From: Terana coerulea
Taxonomy: Eukaryota > Basidiomycota > Agaricomycetes > Polyporales > Phanerochaetaceae
NCBI GenBank assembly: GCA_024811115.1
Contig: JAKOGH010000695.1
Span: 1-64,000, forward strand
DNA length: 64,000 bases
Direction of reading: 5' to 3'
Below are positions 1 through 12,022 of the stretch, one piece after another. The stretch's first letter is position 1; each line of letters starts with the position of its first letter. The notes below the pieces were generated by a model. It was not told where the DNA came from. It searched no databases and saw nothing but the letters and a program-made list of their open reading frames with translations. Made by a program: the position numbers and the translations under genes.

Positions 1-3000
1 CGCATCTCGATGAGAGCGACCGCTGCTGCGTCGACGGGGAGCCACGAGATGGACTGCGGGAGATCCGTCAGGGACAGTAAACAGACGATGCGGAAATACA
101 CACCTTGTCGAGCTGAGGGATACAGCCGAGGTATATGCTCGACTTGAGCAGCGAGGGTAACCACTCCTGTGCGTTCCACGCCCCAGACGGCGCCCCAGTC
201 ATCTGGCCCACCCGCACAGACACGCTGGGCACACCAGCTTCTCTCGTGGCTGTGCTGAGGATCGTCTCTGACACCCACTTCGACTCGCTGTATCCAGTGC
301 CCACGGCAACAGATGCTTCGACAGCCTCTTCGATCGGCTTTGACACGTCGATGTTGCGAAGGATGCCGACAGAGCTCACGAAGACGATCTGGGGCGGGAC
401 GGGGTACGGCGAAGCCAGCGCGAGGTCGATGAAGTGGGCGCACGCTGCGTACGCTGGGCTCGAACGAACGCAGGGAGAGATTAAAGTTCACTGGCCAAGC
501 TAAGGTCCGACAAGAATAAGCATGTAGCCAACAGCTGCCAGAGCAGTGGGAGCTCACCGTTGTGGATGATGTTCGTCACGGATTTACGGATCTCCTCATA
601 CAAATCGTTTGGCAGGCCGAGCTTCTCCTCCTCCATCGTTGTTTCAACGAGCACCAATTTCGCCGAGCGAAGAATGGCGTCCGCGTCATATCCGCGGTCG
701 ACCAAGCCCTGCCGCTGGCGCTCGATGAGCGGGGTCTGGCTTTTGCGGTTCAACGCATACACCCGCGTGACGCCAGGCATTTGGACCAGCTGAGACAGGA
801 GGCTGGAGCCCAGGCTCCCGGTCGTCCCACTGACAAGGACGACTTCGTGTGTGGGTGCGCCGGTCGAGGGTACGTGCTTCGGCAGATTATGTGCGTACTT
901 CTTGACCATCTCGTGCATGGTGGCCATCGCGCGCTCCTTGCCCGATCCACCTGAGTTTTCGGAGCCAGCAAGACCAGACACGAACAAGGCTAGGGAGGAA
1001 ACTGTCGGGTTCTGGTAGACGAAGTTGGTAGGGAGCGTGCGCGTGTTGACTTCGGTGGTGTCGCGCAGAGCGCGAAGCAGCGAGTTTCGGATCCACGTCG
1101 CCTCGAGACTGGTGTATCGAAATCAGCACAACGTTAGCTAGGCATTGCCGCAGAGCATACCTGTCGCATCCGTGCTGAAAGATGTCGTCGTCGTCGTCGC
1201 CTAGTGTATGCTGCATCACCCGTGTGATGACCGCAGATACAAAGTCTCGCGCTGCAGAGTATGTCCAGCTCGCTGGAGGAGCCACTTCCACTACCGTGGA
1301 ACTGTCTGCTGCGGCGTACAGGCCCTCAATTTCCTCCGCGTACTCGTCGATAATGGCAGGCCGACGAGGTGTGCTCTTGGCAGTGTAGGTGAAAGGCTTG
1401 CGTGGCAAGGCAACCATGATCATCTCAAAGTAGCGACTGTCAGACGCTGCATATATGCGCTCATATTTATAGATTCTCACCTCCTTGAATAGCCTTGAGT
1501 GCTGAGGGGCATGCTCATTCATCCGCTCGACAGTCGGCCTAGTAAGTAATATAAAATATATTCAATAATGAATAGTGGAGGCGACACACCATATTTTATT
1601 ACGAAACTCGATGAGCTTAGCTTCATCCGCCGGGTCGAAGCTATGTTCGGCAATAGGGTCAACAATGACTCCGGTGTTGAACTTTCCCCGACCAAACATC
1701 ACGGCGCCGCATATATGCGGGTCTTGGTTCAGCATGGCCTCCAGAGGCACTGGATTTGTCTGTAAATCATGTGAATACAGCCAAGTAAAGGATAACACTG
1801 AAGGACAAACCTTCTCGCCTGTGCTATGCATGATTTGCTCATCCGCGCGACCAAATACTTTATAATAACCAGGTTTCGTAGGATGAGGGGCAAGGCCATC
1901 GTTAGTGTCGTAGCCTGGGACACCGTCGATGATAATATTGAGCACAGAAGGCACCTGGAACTCGCTGGGCTATGGGCGGATGATATATCAGCCAAAATTC
2001 TGGGTAGTCTTTCCATCCGGCGTACCATGAGAACCAACTGGACTTTGCCGTCTTCGTGTGGAATGAAGTGAGCTCCCAGGGCGGCAGGCATGTTGAAGTA
2101 TTCCCAGTCCTTGAGAGTCTTTGCAGGCAGTATCATATTCATAGCGCCATACTCAGACCTGCACGGCAACGTTATTGTAGGCGCAAGAGTAAATGAAGAA
2201 TGGCACTTACGCTCCGTACATGGTGTAGATTGGGATGCCCTTTTCAGTAAGCAGGTCGCCGAGCCCTTTTGCGAGGGGCCCACCTCCGTACAGCTGTATA
2301 TTCGAATGAGAATCCGCAAGCAGACAGTGACACAACAAACACTTACAATACCCTTGGTACCTTGCAAGGCGGCGATAGACTCCGGTGCCTTTGACCATTC
2401 CTTACATACAAGATGAGTACTTCTAGATGAAATCGAGTAGGCAAAGAGACATACTTCGATAAAGCTGGGCACACAGCACAGAATGTCGCTCTTTGTGGCC
2501 CGGACTGCGTCGAGCATCGCATCCGGCGTTGGAAGGCGGGCGGGCGATTGGGGCTTGAACGTTGTTAGAATATTGCCTGCGCAAGCCTAACGCACATACA
2601 AAACGTGAATGATAGAACACGGGCGATTCGTAATGAACATACCACAAAGTGAGTCTGGATGACACCCATGCCATGAGACATTGCGAGGGTGTGGCAAGCA
2701 AAGCGTAGCCCGCACAGGTCCTGTTCTCCATAATCTGTAGAGAAAGATTTTGAGCAATCGGCTCCACAGTAGACATCGTGAACTGACATGGTTTCCGACC
2801 AGCCATCAGTTGCCGATAGTATGACCAGGTGATTGGCTTTGGGAATGCCGTCGATCCTATAAAGCGTATCAGATGAGGTGCTATAGAGGGTTTAAAAAAA
2901 GCGTACCAGAGGAATGTATCATAAACGTAGGATCGTCCAAGCACGTATTCAGCGGGGGCAGAGGTTCGAAAGGGGCGTCCGCATCACGGTGGTACAAGTC

Positions 3001-3632
3001 CTCGAACACGGGCATCACAGCCCTTTGTGGGCGAGGCGTGCTCTCTTGGTCGAGCAATTGAAACGCCACATCCGCCAGCTCCTGTAATGTTGGCTCGGGC
3101 CCGACCAGCAGATACTCCGTCGCGGTCTTCGAGAGCAGATGCGCGACCGCCGCCGCCGAGTTGCGCGGCGAGAGAGGGAACGCGACGAATCCAGCCCGTT
3201 GGACGCCAATCAGCATGGTGGCGTATGTTATCGTATCTTCAACCCGAATACGCATCAGCACCACAAAGCTTGCGAGAGTGCTTGCGGATGGGAAAGCTCA
3301 CCTGAAGCCGCTAATATGGCACATATCGGCTTCCGGGAAGTGGAGACAGGGTGTGAAGTGGCGAAACTCCGCATGAGACGACCACCGTGGTGAACGGCCC
3401 GGTAGGCTCTAGACCACCCGATAGTCGTGACGTTGCCCTCGTCGTCAGAGTACTCGAATAGAGGATGTTCTGGCGAGTGCTGCGCTTGCCAGTCCCATAA
3501 CTCGATAACGGTCAGTGATCCATCGAGGGGCGGCAGGCGGAACGTTTTTGATGCCAACCCTTGATTCTGTTGGGGCACAGGCGGAATAGGGACATACTTC
3601 AGAGAGTTGACATCGATGTTCTTGGGATCCAT
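1..3632 (-). CDS. NRPS-like carboxylate reductase (A-T-R), copy 1, 3' end outside window
   Basis: This is a fungal adenylation-thiolation-reductase enzyme. The family activates a carboxylic acid with ATP, loads it on a phosphopantetheine arm and releases it as an aldehyde with NADPH. The ATG at 3632 opens with MDPKNIDVNSLKYVP, nearly identical to the copy at 42035. Visible in order are the adenylation motifs MIHSSGSTAFPKP, TMYGASEYGAMN, YDTND and GRADEQIMHSTGEK, then the carrier motif HGCDSLEATW, then the reductase NADP loop SGTTGSLGSS and the catalytic GYSESKW (YxxxK). About 14 short introns match copy 2 in position and phase. A one-base excess in a CCC run at about 436-438 breaks the reductase frame, probably a sequence error. 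The C-terminus lies beyond base 1. The substrate is not readable; characterised basidiomycete enzymes of this layout reduce aryl or alkyl acids. It is divergent to the ruined MFS gene. Confidence 0.9.
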
Positions 3633-3730
3633 TAGTGCGATGTGCTGTCAGTGCGAGTTAGTGGTATGCGAGGAGGAAGGTGATCTGACGAACGGATGTA
3701 CGATGTTCTCAGCATCTTGGAACCCGCCGC

Positions 3731-3737
3731 ATTTATA
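3731..3737 (-). promoter_or_regulatory. TATA box of NRPS-like copy 1
   Basis: On the minus strand this reads TATAAAT followed by GCG, about 99 bp before the ATG. Copy 2 has the same string at 41937-41943, 98 bp before its ATG. The leader between TATA and ATG is also recognisably similar in the two genes. Confidence 0.7.
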
Positions 3738-3755
3738 GTCTGCCGAAGGCCAGCA

Positions 3756-3780
3756 CCGTCGGCTGGAAAACCGATGAGAA
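3756..3780 (-). promoter_or_regulatory. Conserved upstream element of NRPS-like copy 1
   Basis: On the minus strand this is TTCTCATCGGT, T, TTCCA, G, CCGACG. It matches 41897-41920 at about 22 of 24 positions and lies 18 bp upstream of the TATA box (16 bp in copy 2). Sequence further upstream is not obviously alike. It may be a regulator-binding site kept between paralogues, or simply recent common ancestry. Confidence 0.5.
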
Positions 3781-5878
3781 CTAGCAGCATGGCCGTTGGC
3801 GCGCAAACTCCTAGGCTCTAGGACAGCCTCTTAAATAGTCGGAAGGGATGCTCTCGTTCCTTTGTATATAGAGGCTGTCACCAAGGTGGGGGGTCTTCTG
3901 AGGAGTGTCCCGGACTTCGAACCGGCTTCTCGGCAAGATATAGCTTGGGCCTCAAGCGCGCTGCGCTGACGACGTCATCATCGTCGTCGCAGGGCCAGGC
4001 TAAGGTCGGTAAGTATTCCCCCTTGTACGACCTGTACAGCGACAGTACTTACAGGGATGACCCACTCAACCTCAGGTACCCCTCAGCCTCACGCCAGTAA
4101 GCGCCCTACGCCCAACAGCCGCAGGTGGGGTGATGAGTCTGATGACGCCGGAGCAGCGCCAATGTCGAGGGCGTAGGGCGCTTGCTGCTGTGAGGTTGAG
4201 GGGTACGTTTGGTTGAGTGGGTCATTCCTGTAGCCTCCAGCTTCTCGCAGTACTAAGGGCGACCGGTGATGATTATGGTAGACTTACCGGACTGTCTTCC
4301 ATGTCCCCTGTGTCATCCCACCCTCTCAGCCAATTCTCTATTTACAGTACTCATGGTATTAATATTATAATTAACCAGATAATTACATACTTCATTACTA
4401 TACTAATACTTCCCTGAGTTCATGGGCTCGTGCTCGGAGGGCATTCACCTGCGCTATACAGAAATAGGGAGGTGATATGAGCGACGACGCTTGGGCAGCG
4501 GGCTCTTCTCCCGGGCTCGCCACATGGGAGATGCCGTGACGGCAAGGCAATGCCTGACGTGCCGTTTCAAACTCCGGGACACTACACTGAAGGACCCAGA
4601 GTTTGGATGTAGACTAGCAAACTCCATGCGAATCAGGCGCTGAGGACAGTCAAAACTGCTGGGACACCAGAAGAAGCCAGACGAGACTCGAACGAGATGC
4701 GCGTGTATCAGAGCCAGGAGAGTGGCTGGCGATGGTCTGTGGATGCGGCAGCCATGGCCTCCACGCATACGGCCTCCAGGCGCCTCCGTGCATGTTGCCT
4801 TGCAAAGCGTCGATGCAAGGATCACTCCGTGCCGTCCAAGGACTGTGTGAGAACGCTGCAACGGCCACCGGTCGGCAGTCATCAGCCTCTATGCAACAAC
4901 GTTGTTAGCATCGACATGTCGTACTGCTCCATACGCGTGCAGACTTAAACTTCACCGACATTGAGAAAGGTAGCGTGGTTTCAGTACTAGTGAAATACGG
5001 CGCGGGGGTAAAACGGGGAAAAAGGCATTGAGGGAGAGATAGCGACCACACCGAATGCTGCTAGCTTCGACTAAGCTGTCTGCATCGTATTTGAGAGGAG
5101 GATGTGCGTGGGTACTTCGTGGCGGGAAGGCAAGTGGCCCTGCAAGCGCCGTGGCTACGAGCGCCATCACTCCGGGAAAGGAAGGAGTCGGCTTCCCGAT
5201 TTGGTCTCCCGACAACTTGCCCTCGACCATCATGCGGCTTTGGATCGTAACATTGCCCGACGACCGTGTGCATGGCATACGAAGTACTCAAAAAGCGTGA
5301 GTTTCTCGGGGCTTAGTCCTACGTTTTTGAACAGCTATTCAGAGATCGGTAGCATGCGCACATCAGTAGGCCCTCCGCTGGCTCGAATTCTTTCAAATCG
5401 CCAACCAACGACAGCAAGACGCAAGAGTTGAACCATTTTTGAACCGGATACATTGATTTCCAGTGGATACTCTGTTTGGGAGGTGCCTATCGTCCTGTCA
5501 CGCAGAACCCATCCCCCTTTCAAGACAACACGGCGGTTTACTACGTGTCTAGTACGTTGCACGGGTAAGTACTTCGGCCACTTAGTACAGTACTTACCAC
5601 CATACTTACTGACGGCTATCACGGAAGACCACGTCACTCCTCAAACCCATATATACCTCCGCTGATTCCGCCGCACACGCTGGTAAGCTTTCACGCCACC
5701 ACCAGTTCGGGGACCAGCCCCAAAAGGCAACACCGAGGCGTTTTGCCGTAACGGCATAGTTCATCTCGTTTCTCCTTAAAGTAACCCACTATGTTTGTGC
5801 AATGAAGGGCTGCACTGGATACTGATACCTTCTCTTTCTCTCTTTCTCTCAAGCCTGAAGTGTTTGCGTACTGCAACG
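3781..5878. other. Divergent intergenic region with a hairpin element
   Basis: About 2.1 kb separates the divergent NRPS-like copy 1 and the MFS copy 1. I see no convincing gene. It holds the inverted-repeat element at 4050-4232, an AT-rich stretch around 4360-4410, a TATATA at 5650-5655 about 225 bp before the MFS start, and a CT-rich leader at 5830-5852. Several open frames between 4450 and 5640 overlap on both strands and have no recognisable motif. Confidence 0.5.
4050..4232. mobile_element. MITE-like element with about 64 bp inverted repeats
   Basis: The left arm (about 4050-4113) and right arm (about 4169-4232) are inverted copies with a few mismatches. Both contain GACCCACTCAAC at the outer side and AAGCGCCCTACGCCC at the inner side. 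A spacer of about 55 bp joins them. There is no coding capacity. I could not settle a target-site duplication; CAGTACT occurs outside both ends but at unequal distance. It could be a MITE or a transcribed hairpin. Confidence 0.55.
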
Positions 5879-7635
5879 ATGTCGGCACCGGCTGAATCCA
5901 CTTCAAATAAGCGGACGGTCTCGCCTGCGCACACCCTTGTCGACTACACGGCATCACAGCACTACTCAGCTGTAAGACGCTATGTTCTTCTGATCCTCTT
6001 TTGTCTGGCACAATTCTTGGACACGTTCAACAACGGTGCACCGTTCTCTGCCATTCCATCGCTTGCGAGGGCTCTTGATATGACTGAAAGCGAAGCAACG
6101 TGGGTTATCAGTGCCTTCCAGCTCACCTTTGCATTCTTTCTGCTTACTGTGGGCCCTGCGTTCCATGGCTCGTTTAACTGTGCTGATCTTGAGCGCAGAG
6201 CGGCAGAACCAGCGATGTTTACAACCCAAGTGAGTCTCTTCACGATATAACCCCTCATGCCTTGTTAATAGCATTTGCGATATGTAGAACTGGCATTCAT
6301 CGCAGGCATCACATTACTTGGTGTGATATCTTTAGGAGCGGGCTTCGCACGCGACGAAATCGCTCTCATTGTGCTGCGGGCATTGAGCGGGATCGGTATG
6401 TTTCTTCCACGCCCTGTGAAAGCTGGCAAGGCTTCTGTCTGACTCAACCTCCGCGGTCAGCCGCGTCTCTCACTATTCCATCCGCCAACAGGCTCTTCGT
6501 GAACATCTTTCCCGAGCCTCATGAACAAGGGCGTACGTAATGCGTTTCCTATTTTGAGCACAGGAAGTTACAACACATCCACTACAGGTACTCTAGGCGT
6601 TTTCGCTGGTTGCGGCTTCGTTGGCAATGGTAAGCATCGACTGACAGCCATTCTCCAGAGAGATGCTTACATTTTTAATTCTCGGCTTGATTATTGGGGC
6701 CATTTTCGTGCAGCCAGCCAGCTGGTCCTGGGTCTTGTGGTTTGCTGCCGTAGTTGCTATACCTATCGGCCTTTTTGGGTTTCTTATTATACCTTCGCCG
6801 ATTCGGGCCAAGGACGAGCATCATTCTCAGCGTTGGAAGCAGCTTGATGTCTCCCTCCTAACAGGTGAGCACTTCCTGTACTATGCGCCGCAAGATACTG
6901 AATGGTAATTTGCCTGACTTAGCTTCGCTTATTCTCTTCATTTTTGCTGTGACTTCTGGCTCGACGGCAGGATGGGGATCAGCGAGGGTCTTGGCGCCCC
7001 TCATCATTTCGGACTTCGGTGTCGCCAGCTTCTTCTACTACGAGACGAAAATCCCAGTTTCAACCGCTGCAATACCTCCGCGCACCTAGTTTTCACCCAA
7101 CTTCTCTTTTCTCTTCAGAATAGCCTTGCTTCCCTACCTGTGAGTGGTTGACCATCTTCACCATCATGACAGCATTGCCATCTTCCGCACCTCGTCTGCA
7201 TCCATGGCAGGCACCGTTGGCGCCATCTTCAACGGCGCCCTACAGCTCGGCTCGGCGGTCGGCATCGCGGCCGTCAGTTCTATTGAGGCAAGCATTGAAC
7301 AGAAGAACGGCAACCCGGCGGGCTACGCCGGGCGCACTGCTGCGTTCTGGTTTGTGCTCGCGGTCATCGGCCTTGAAATCATATCATTACTGGTGTTCTA
7401 CCGCGTTGAAGCAGAGCACAAGGCCACTGCCGCGAATGAGGAAACGGTTGAAGAAGCGCAAGTGAATGATGGCATAACAGAGGAGCGGCCTGCCAGAACG
7501 GAACCAGCACAGGAGGGCGATAAGATAGCCGACGAGAAGACAAATTCCGTATTGGCGGAATAGGGGTGCATAGAGCCTAAATCCGCTGTCCGCGCTGTAG
7601 ACGGCATTCACGAAGAGCCCGTCGAGGCAGTCTAA
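5879..7635 (+). pseudogene. MFS drug/H+ antiporter-type transporter, copy 1, degraded
   Basis: The ATG at 5879 opens a frame with the first membrane segments of a 14-TM MFS exporter (RYVLLILFCLAQFLDTF and ATWVISAFQLTFAFFLL). It is colinear with the transporter at 46776-48870 through exons at 6170-7086. Two lesions are not simple base-call slips. Codon 7087-7089 is TAG where copy 2 has Trp (PPRTWFLPNF). At about 7172 the reading jumps from the TIFTIMTA segment straight to IAIFRTSSASMAGTVG, removing about 340 bp present in copy 2, including several membrane helices. The C-terminal helix region resumes (GAIFNGALQLGSAVGIAAVSS), and a remnant of the copy 2 tail (DGIHEEPVEAV) runs to the TAA at 7633-7635. 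It is a non-functional relic divergent to NRPS-like copy 1. Confidence 0.8.
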
Positions 7636-8607
7636 AACCGTTTGCGAGGCTCGGTCGCCACATCATCATCCAGTCAGTATCGATTCTCAACCAGGGTTTT
7701 ACCGGTACACGTAGCATATATGCATTTACGCACTCTACTTACCAGCGACATTGCGACCTCTGTTACTAGGTATCAATTTTTAGTAGACTATACACACGCA
7801 CATAAGTCTCAGGCTCCGAAGTAGCTACTCAGTACTCTCTTCAAGTTGTCGCAAAGATTAATGAACCTGATTTCAGATAATTTCTCTAATCGTGTACGAG
7901 TTAGTTGTACGAGTTAGGTTGTCTAAACAGCAAGCTCAATGCCGAAGGGACCTCTCCATGTATCTTTCACTGCATACACCAGCATACACCCGGGGCACTG
8001 TGTGAGGGAGCGTGGGAATGTTTCAACGCCACAATGCCGTCACCACGGAAAGTGCCGATGAGCCCAGAGCCGGCGCTCGGCGCTCATCTCTTGCTGCTCT
8101 TTTCTTTTCTTCAACCTCCACGAGTGACACTCCCCCAATCCTTTTCTCCTTCATACGGAACACATAATGGCGGTGTGACTCGCTGAAGGATAAGCGGCGA
8201 AAAACGATAGCGCTGCAGACCAGCACTGCTGTCGCTGTCCACGTTTCACACCAACATCGCAACTCGAAGCTACGTGTATGCGTTGTATGCACAATAAGTA
8301 CCGATTATCCGGTACAATACGTGGATTAACACTGCTCACATGTGGCGAATGGTGCGTTTCCACTGTGCTCCGCGTGTTTTGTCGCTGTTGACCCGCCTCG
8401 AAACCTGGGTGTATTAGGTTCACTCGAGTGTATAGTACAAGCGACTCAAAACCTTTAAGCGTAATACAAACTGTAGTTGCCGTCCAATATCCCGGGATAC
8501 TAGCATATATGAGGTCACATACTTGCTTTATGAACATCTTTCGGCGGTCAGAGAGCCCACGGCTGTTCCTGTGACGAGAGCCAAGGCTTCATCTCCCGGC
8601 CGTTCCC
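7636..8607. other. Intergenic, no gene recognised
   Basis: Mixed-composition DNA with short overlapping open frames on both strands and no family motif. Around 8085-8160 there is a CT-rich stretch. I see no repeat, tRNA or clear promoter. Confidence 0.4.
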
Positions 8608-8930
8608 ATGCAGTCTCGCCACCCTGAGCTTGGCTTTCCGTTCGAGGCTTCAACAACGGACCAATTATACAACTTCATCTATCAGGTCGACACTCCATGG
8701 GCCCTTCGAGGTGAATCTAATCGCAACTGGCCAGGCTCGTTCATGAGTCGCATCTAACTCTGCTGTAGTCACATGGACTCTGGTCGCCCGTGAGTTCCCG
8801 TATATTAGGTTTCGGGAGCCGTTGACGAAAGCTGATGTACATCATCAGAGTTATGATATGACTGAAATGTGTCTTTTGTCGCTTAAACAACTAGCAGCAA
8901 TGGCTGCAAATGTGGTTTCAAGCAGAGATT
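8608..8930 (+). CDS. Unrecognised short gene or 5' part of a decayed gene
   Basis: From the ATG at 8608 the frame reads MQSRHPELGFPFEAS, then YNFIYQVDTPWALR. A good intron (GTGAAT at 8711 to CTGTAG at 8768) keeps the frame open into VTWTLVAREFPYIRFREPL, stopping at about 8930. The sequence looks protein-like. It loosely recalls the N-terminus of basidiomycete acyltransferase/condensation-like proteins, but I cannot confirm that. Downstream exons could not be assembled because the frames between 8931 and 9790 are broken. It may be a relic of a gene once adjacent to the reductases. Confidence 0.3.
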
Positions 8931-10149
8931 AATCTGTCATGGTGCTGAGAGGGCGATGGGGGCCACGACCAGCTCCTTCGACCACAGCAGAGCGAGAAGC
9001 CGCAGGAATAATTCATAACCTACTGCTTCCTGTCTCGCCAATAAATGTGGGTATGTATCACCATCTTGTGATACTGATACGATGTCGTCATGGCTCGTCT
9101 GGTTCCCAGCTATGGATGAAGAAGGCTAGACACCTCGCCCACGCTCAGCGCATTCAGATAACCGTGCGCACACCCTTGTTCAACTCGCGTCACATGTCTA
9201 ATTGTGAGGGGAAGCTTTGTTCAGGTCGTACTGGCCAAGGAGGGAACCTGTTTACTGGTGGAGCATGGAGCGACCTGCGCAGCGTGTGTAAGGTGAGCAG
9301 CAGCTCAATATCCAATTCACCGCTGTGTCTACCTGCACTTAGTGCGGTTCCACCAACCATGCGCTGTCGTGTTTTGGTCCTGGCGAAGTCTCTTCAGAAA
9401 TGCGTATCTTATATGTCTTCCATGGTCGCAGGAAGAGAAGGCGTTAAAATATCGCCAGTTTCTCACCATCAAGCAGACTCAAGTGTGTTGCAAGTATGAC
9501 GGCATAGACCGGCCTGCTCTTTTGGTGAGTCTATACCTCCGGTCAGACCGGTAGCGTAATAATGAGGTTACCCCAGGCTACGGAGCGTCAGGTTCTGTCT
9601 CTATTCAAATGCGATATGGGCTGTGTGCCTGCGGATGACGCCAATGATGTCCTCGTACCTGGTCGTATAAAATGGCCACTGGGAAGTAAATCAAAGCGAA
9701 CGATCAAGCCATGCCTGCCACTCTCGAAAAAGTTTGTGACTTTTCCCGTACTCTTTGACACCGCATTGACGAAGCGCTACGCTCACTAGATGGCTCCAGG
9801 CCCATTAGGTAGAGTGTATGCTCTCATGTAACCTTATCTGCGAGTGACATTCATCTCCTGTAGGGGATATACTTAATCAAAATGCCTACGCATCGCCGTC
9901 CGCTTTGTTCAGGCGAAGCAAATCCAGCCCTAATGTCCTGGTGAATTCTCAGTCAGACTCCGGACTGCGACCTTCCGACCAGGAACAAATTGCTGCTCTT
10001 CGGGAGATTGTATGGTGCGCCATGCACATCCCGCTCACTGAATTGGTTGTAATGTTGTCCCACCAGGCCGATAATTCAGTGCATGAGCGAAAATGCTGCA
10101 CAGCATTCTGTGAAAGAGCCTGAAGTGAGCTTCGCAGGATACTAAATAG
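8931..10149. other. Unassigned region, possibly gene debris
   Basis: Short open stretches occur in all frames but cannot be spliced into a convincing product. The region lies between the fragment at 8608 and the reductase remnant at 10150, so it may contain decayed exons of either one. No repeats were seen. Confidence 0.35.
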
Positions 10150-11858
10150 TCAGCAGATTATGAATCTCAGAGCTAGTCGGTGCCTGTGCCGACTCCCTCG
10201 AAACCTCTGGCTCATATCGCTGAGTACACTGCTCAAAGGCCTTACGCGAGCAAGGATAACGAGCACGAAGTCGGAAGTCTCATCGATGCAATGGACGACA
10301 TTAAGATCCAAGTAGATGCACTCTCTCCTCGCACGCCGGAGGTCGCACTCGCTTTCAATGAGGACGACCATTCCGAGGTGGACGACACCATTGCTGCTAT
10401 GCAGGCCATGGTGGAGAAATACAGCGTCGACTTCCCCGAGCATATACCATCTATCCCTGCCCCCGAAAAAGGCGTCGTTCTCGTCGTTGGCACCACCGGA
10501 GCGTTGGGCACTGCGCTCCTGGCTGCCTTGACCGACGATCCGGAAGTGGAGCGCGTGTATGCATTGGGCCGTGGAGGCCATCTGCCTCTCTCCGACCGGC
10601 AAAGAGCTGCACTGGCCGGACAAGGGTTCTGACGCAGAGAGGGTTTTGCAGTCTAGCAAGGTCGTGCTCGTAGAGGCCGACATGGATCACGACCAGTTCG
10701 GTGTCGAGCCCCCGCTCTACAATGAGGTGCATATATACTTTGACACTTGGCCTTACTTCACTGTCTAACCAAGCGGCGTAGATCCGGAACTCAGTAACCT
10801 GCATTCTTCATAATGGTCGGTGTGCAATCAGTTGCATTGGTAATATATTGCTGACGGGATGTACTCCAGCATGGCCAGAAGATTCCAGTCTTACGCTCGA
10901 CTCCTTCGAGCGCAGCATCGCAGAAGTACGACAACTCATTGACATGTCGCTCTCATCTCCACATCCGACTCCCTGTACCACTTATCTTTTGTCAGTTCCA
11001 TTGGAGTCCTTCAACGTGAGCCCTTTGTACGATTTTCAGCAAGCACTGGCATAACTATGTCTTTGTTTAGAAACTGATTCCGCGATGCCGATCATGGAAG
11101 GTCCCATCGAACCCTGAGAGTGTAGTCGGCTCGGGGCATTCTGAGTCCAAATGGGTCTTGCGAGGCGCTCCTCCAGCGTGCCAGCCAGCACGCATCAAGC
11201 TCAGGCTCACCGTTCCCAACCGCTGTCGTTCGTCTCGGACAACTCACCGGAACGACCAGTCACGGCGCCTGGAGCATGGCAGAGTATCTTCCGGCAATGG
11301 TCAAGTCCAGCGCATATTTAGGATGTTTCCCTGATTTAAATGCTGTATGTATTCATCCGTCCTACTGATTGTCTCAGTATCTCACCAGTGTGTAGGAGGT
11401 CTCGTGGATTCCAGTTGACACCGCCGCCCATGCGATACTCGACATGGCTCAGTCTTCGATCGCCAGTTGTGCAACATACCACCTGGCTCACCCGCGCCCC
11501 GCAACTTGGAGAGCCCTCTTTCCGTCCAGTTGCCGCCGCGCTCGGGCTCCAGCCGGTATCGTACCGCCAATGGATGGCTCGCCTGCACAAGAGCCGGGAG
11601 TGGTTCGGTCCAATGAGCGTCGAAGAGGATGCGCAGCAGATGGAGGTGAATCCTGCGCTGAAGTTCCTTGACTTCTTTGAACGCCTTGCGCGCGAACAAC
11701 ATGCCTCCAGGTCGCGGGAGGCTTTCGGACAACCTCGTCTATCGCTTGTGGAAGCGCAACGGGTTACACCCTCTCTCGGCAAGGATAAGTTGCCACAGCT
11801 AACTGCGGACGATGCGATGCGATGGCTCGAGTCCTGGAAGGCTTCTGGTTACTTGTGA
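10150..11858 (+). pseudogene. Third NRPS-like copy: thioester-reductase fragment, degraded
   Basis: The fragment begins near the end of the carrier domain and runs through a reductase domain to the family C-terminus. The NADP loop VGTTGALGTALL is intact, followed by SKVVLVEADMD, an intron-split ILHNAWPEDSS block, FVSSIGVLQ, VKSSAYLGCFPDLN and a tail (NPALKFLDFFERL, then DAMRWLESWKASGYL) ending at TGA 11856-11858. No adenylation domain is found upstream. The catalytic YxxxK Tyr is replaced: GHSESKW here versus GYSESKW in both full copies. At least four frame slips occur (about 10629, 10970, 11190 and 11520). Divergence from the other two copies is larger than their mutual divergence. With the adenylation domain missing and the Tyr gone, it is a relic. 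Confidence 0.75.
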
Positions 11859-12022
11859 ATCCGTATATTACTCATGCAAAATCTACAATTGTCTCTGAGA
11901 TTGTCCAAGGCAAAGAGTCCATTCAGAATACAGACGCGGTATCACGATACAATCCAGGTATCATCCAGGGTGACCAAATCAGGCAAAATACGGGAATGTA
12001 CGCCATGAAGTTCGTTGTTTGC

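Noticed and set aside
3905..3940. Possible tRNA B box (GGTTCGAAGTCC on the minus strand)
   Set aside because: The flanking bases do not pair as a T-arm and no A box is found about 35-50 bp away.
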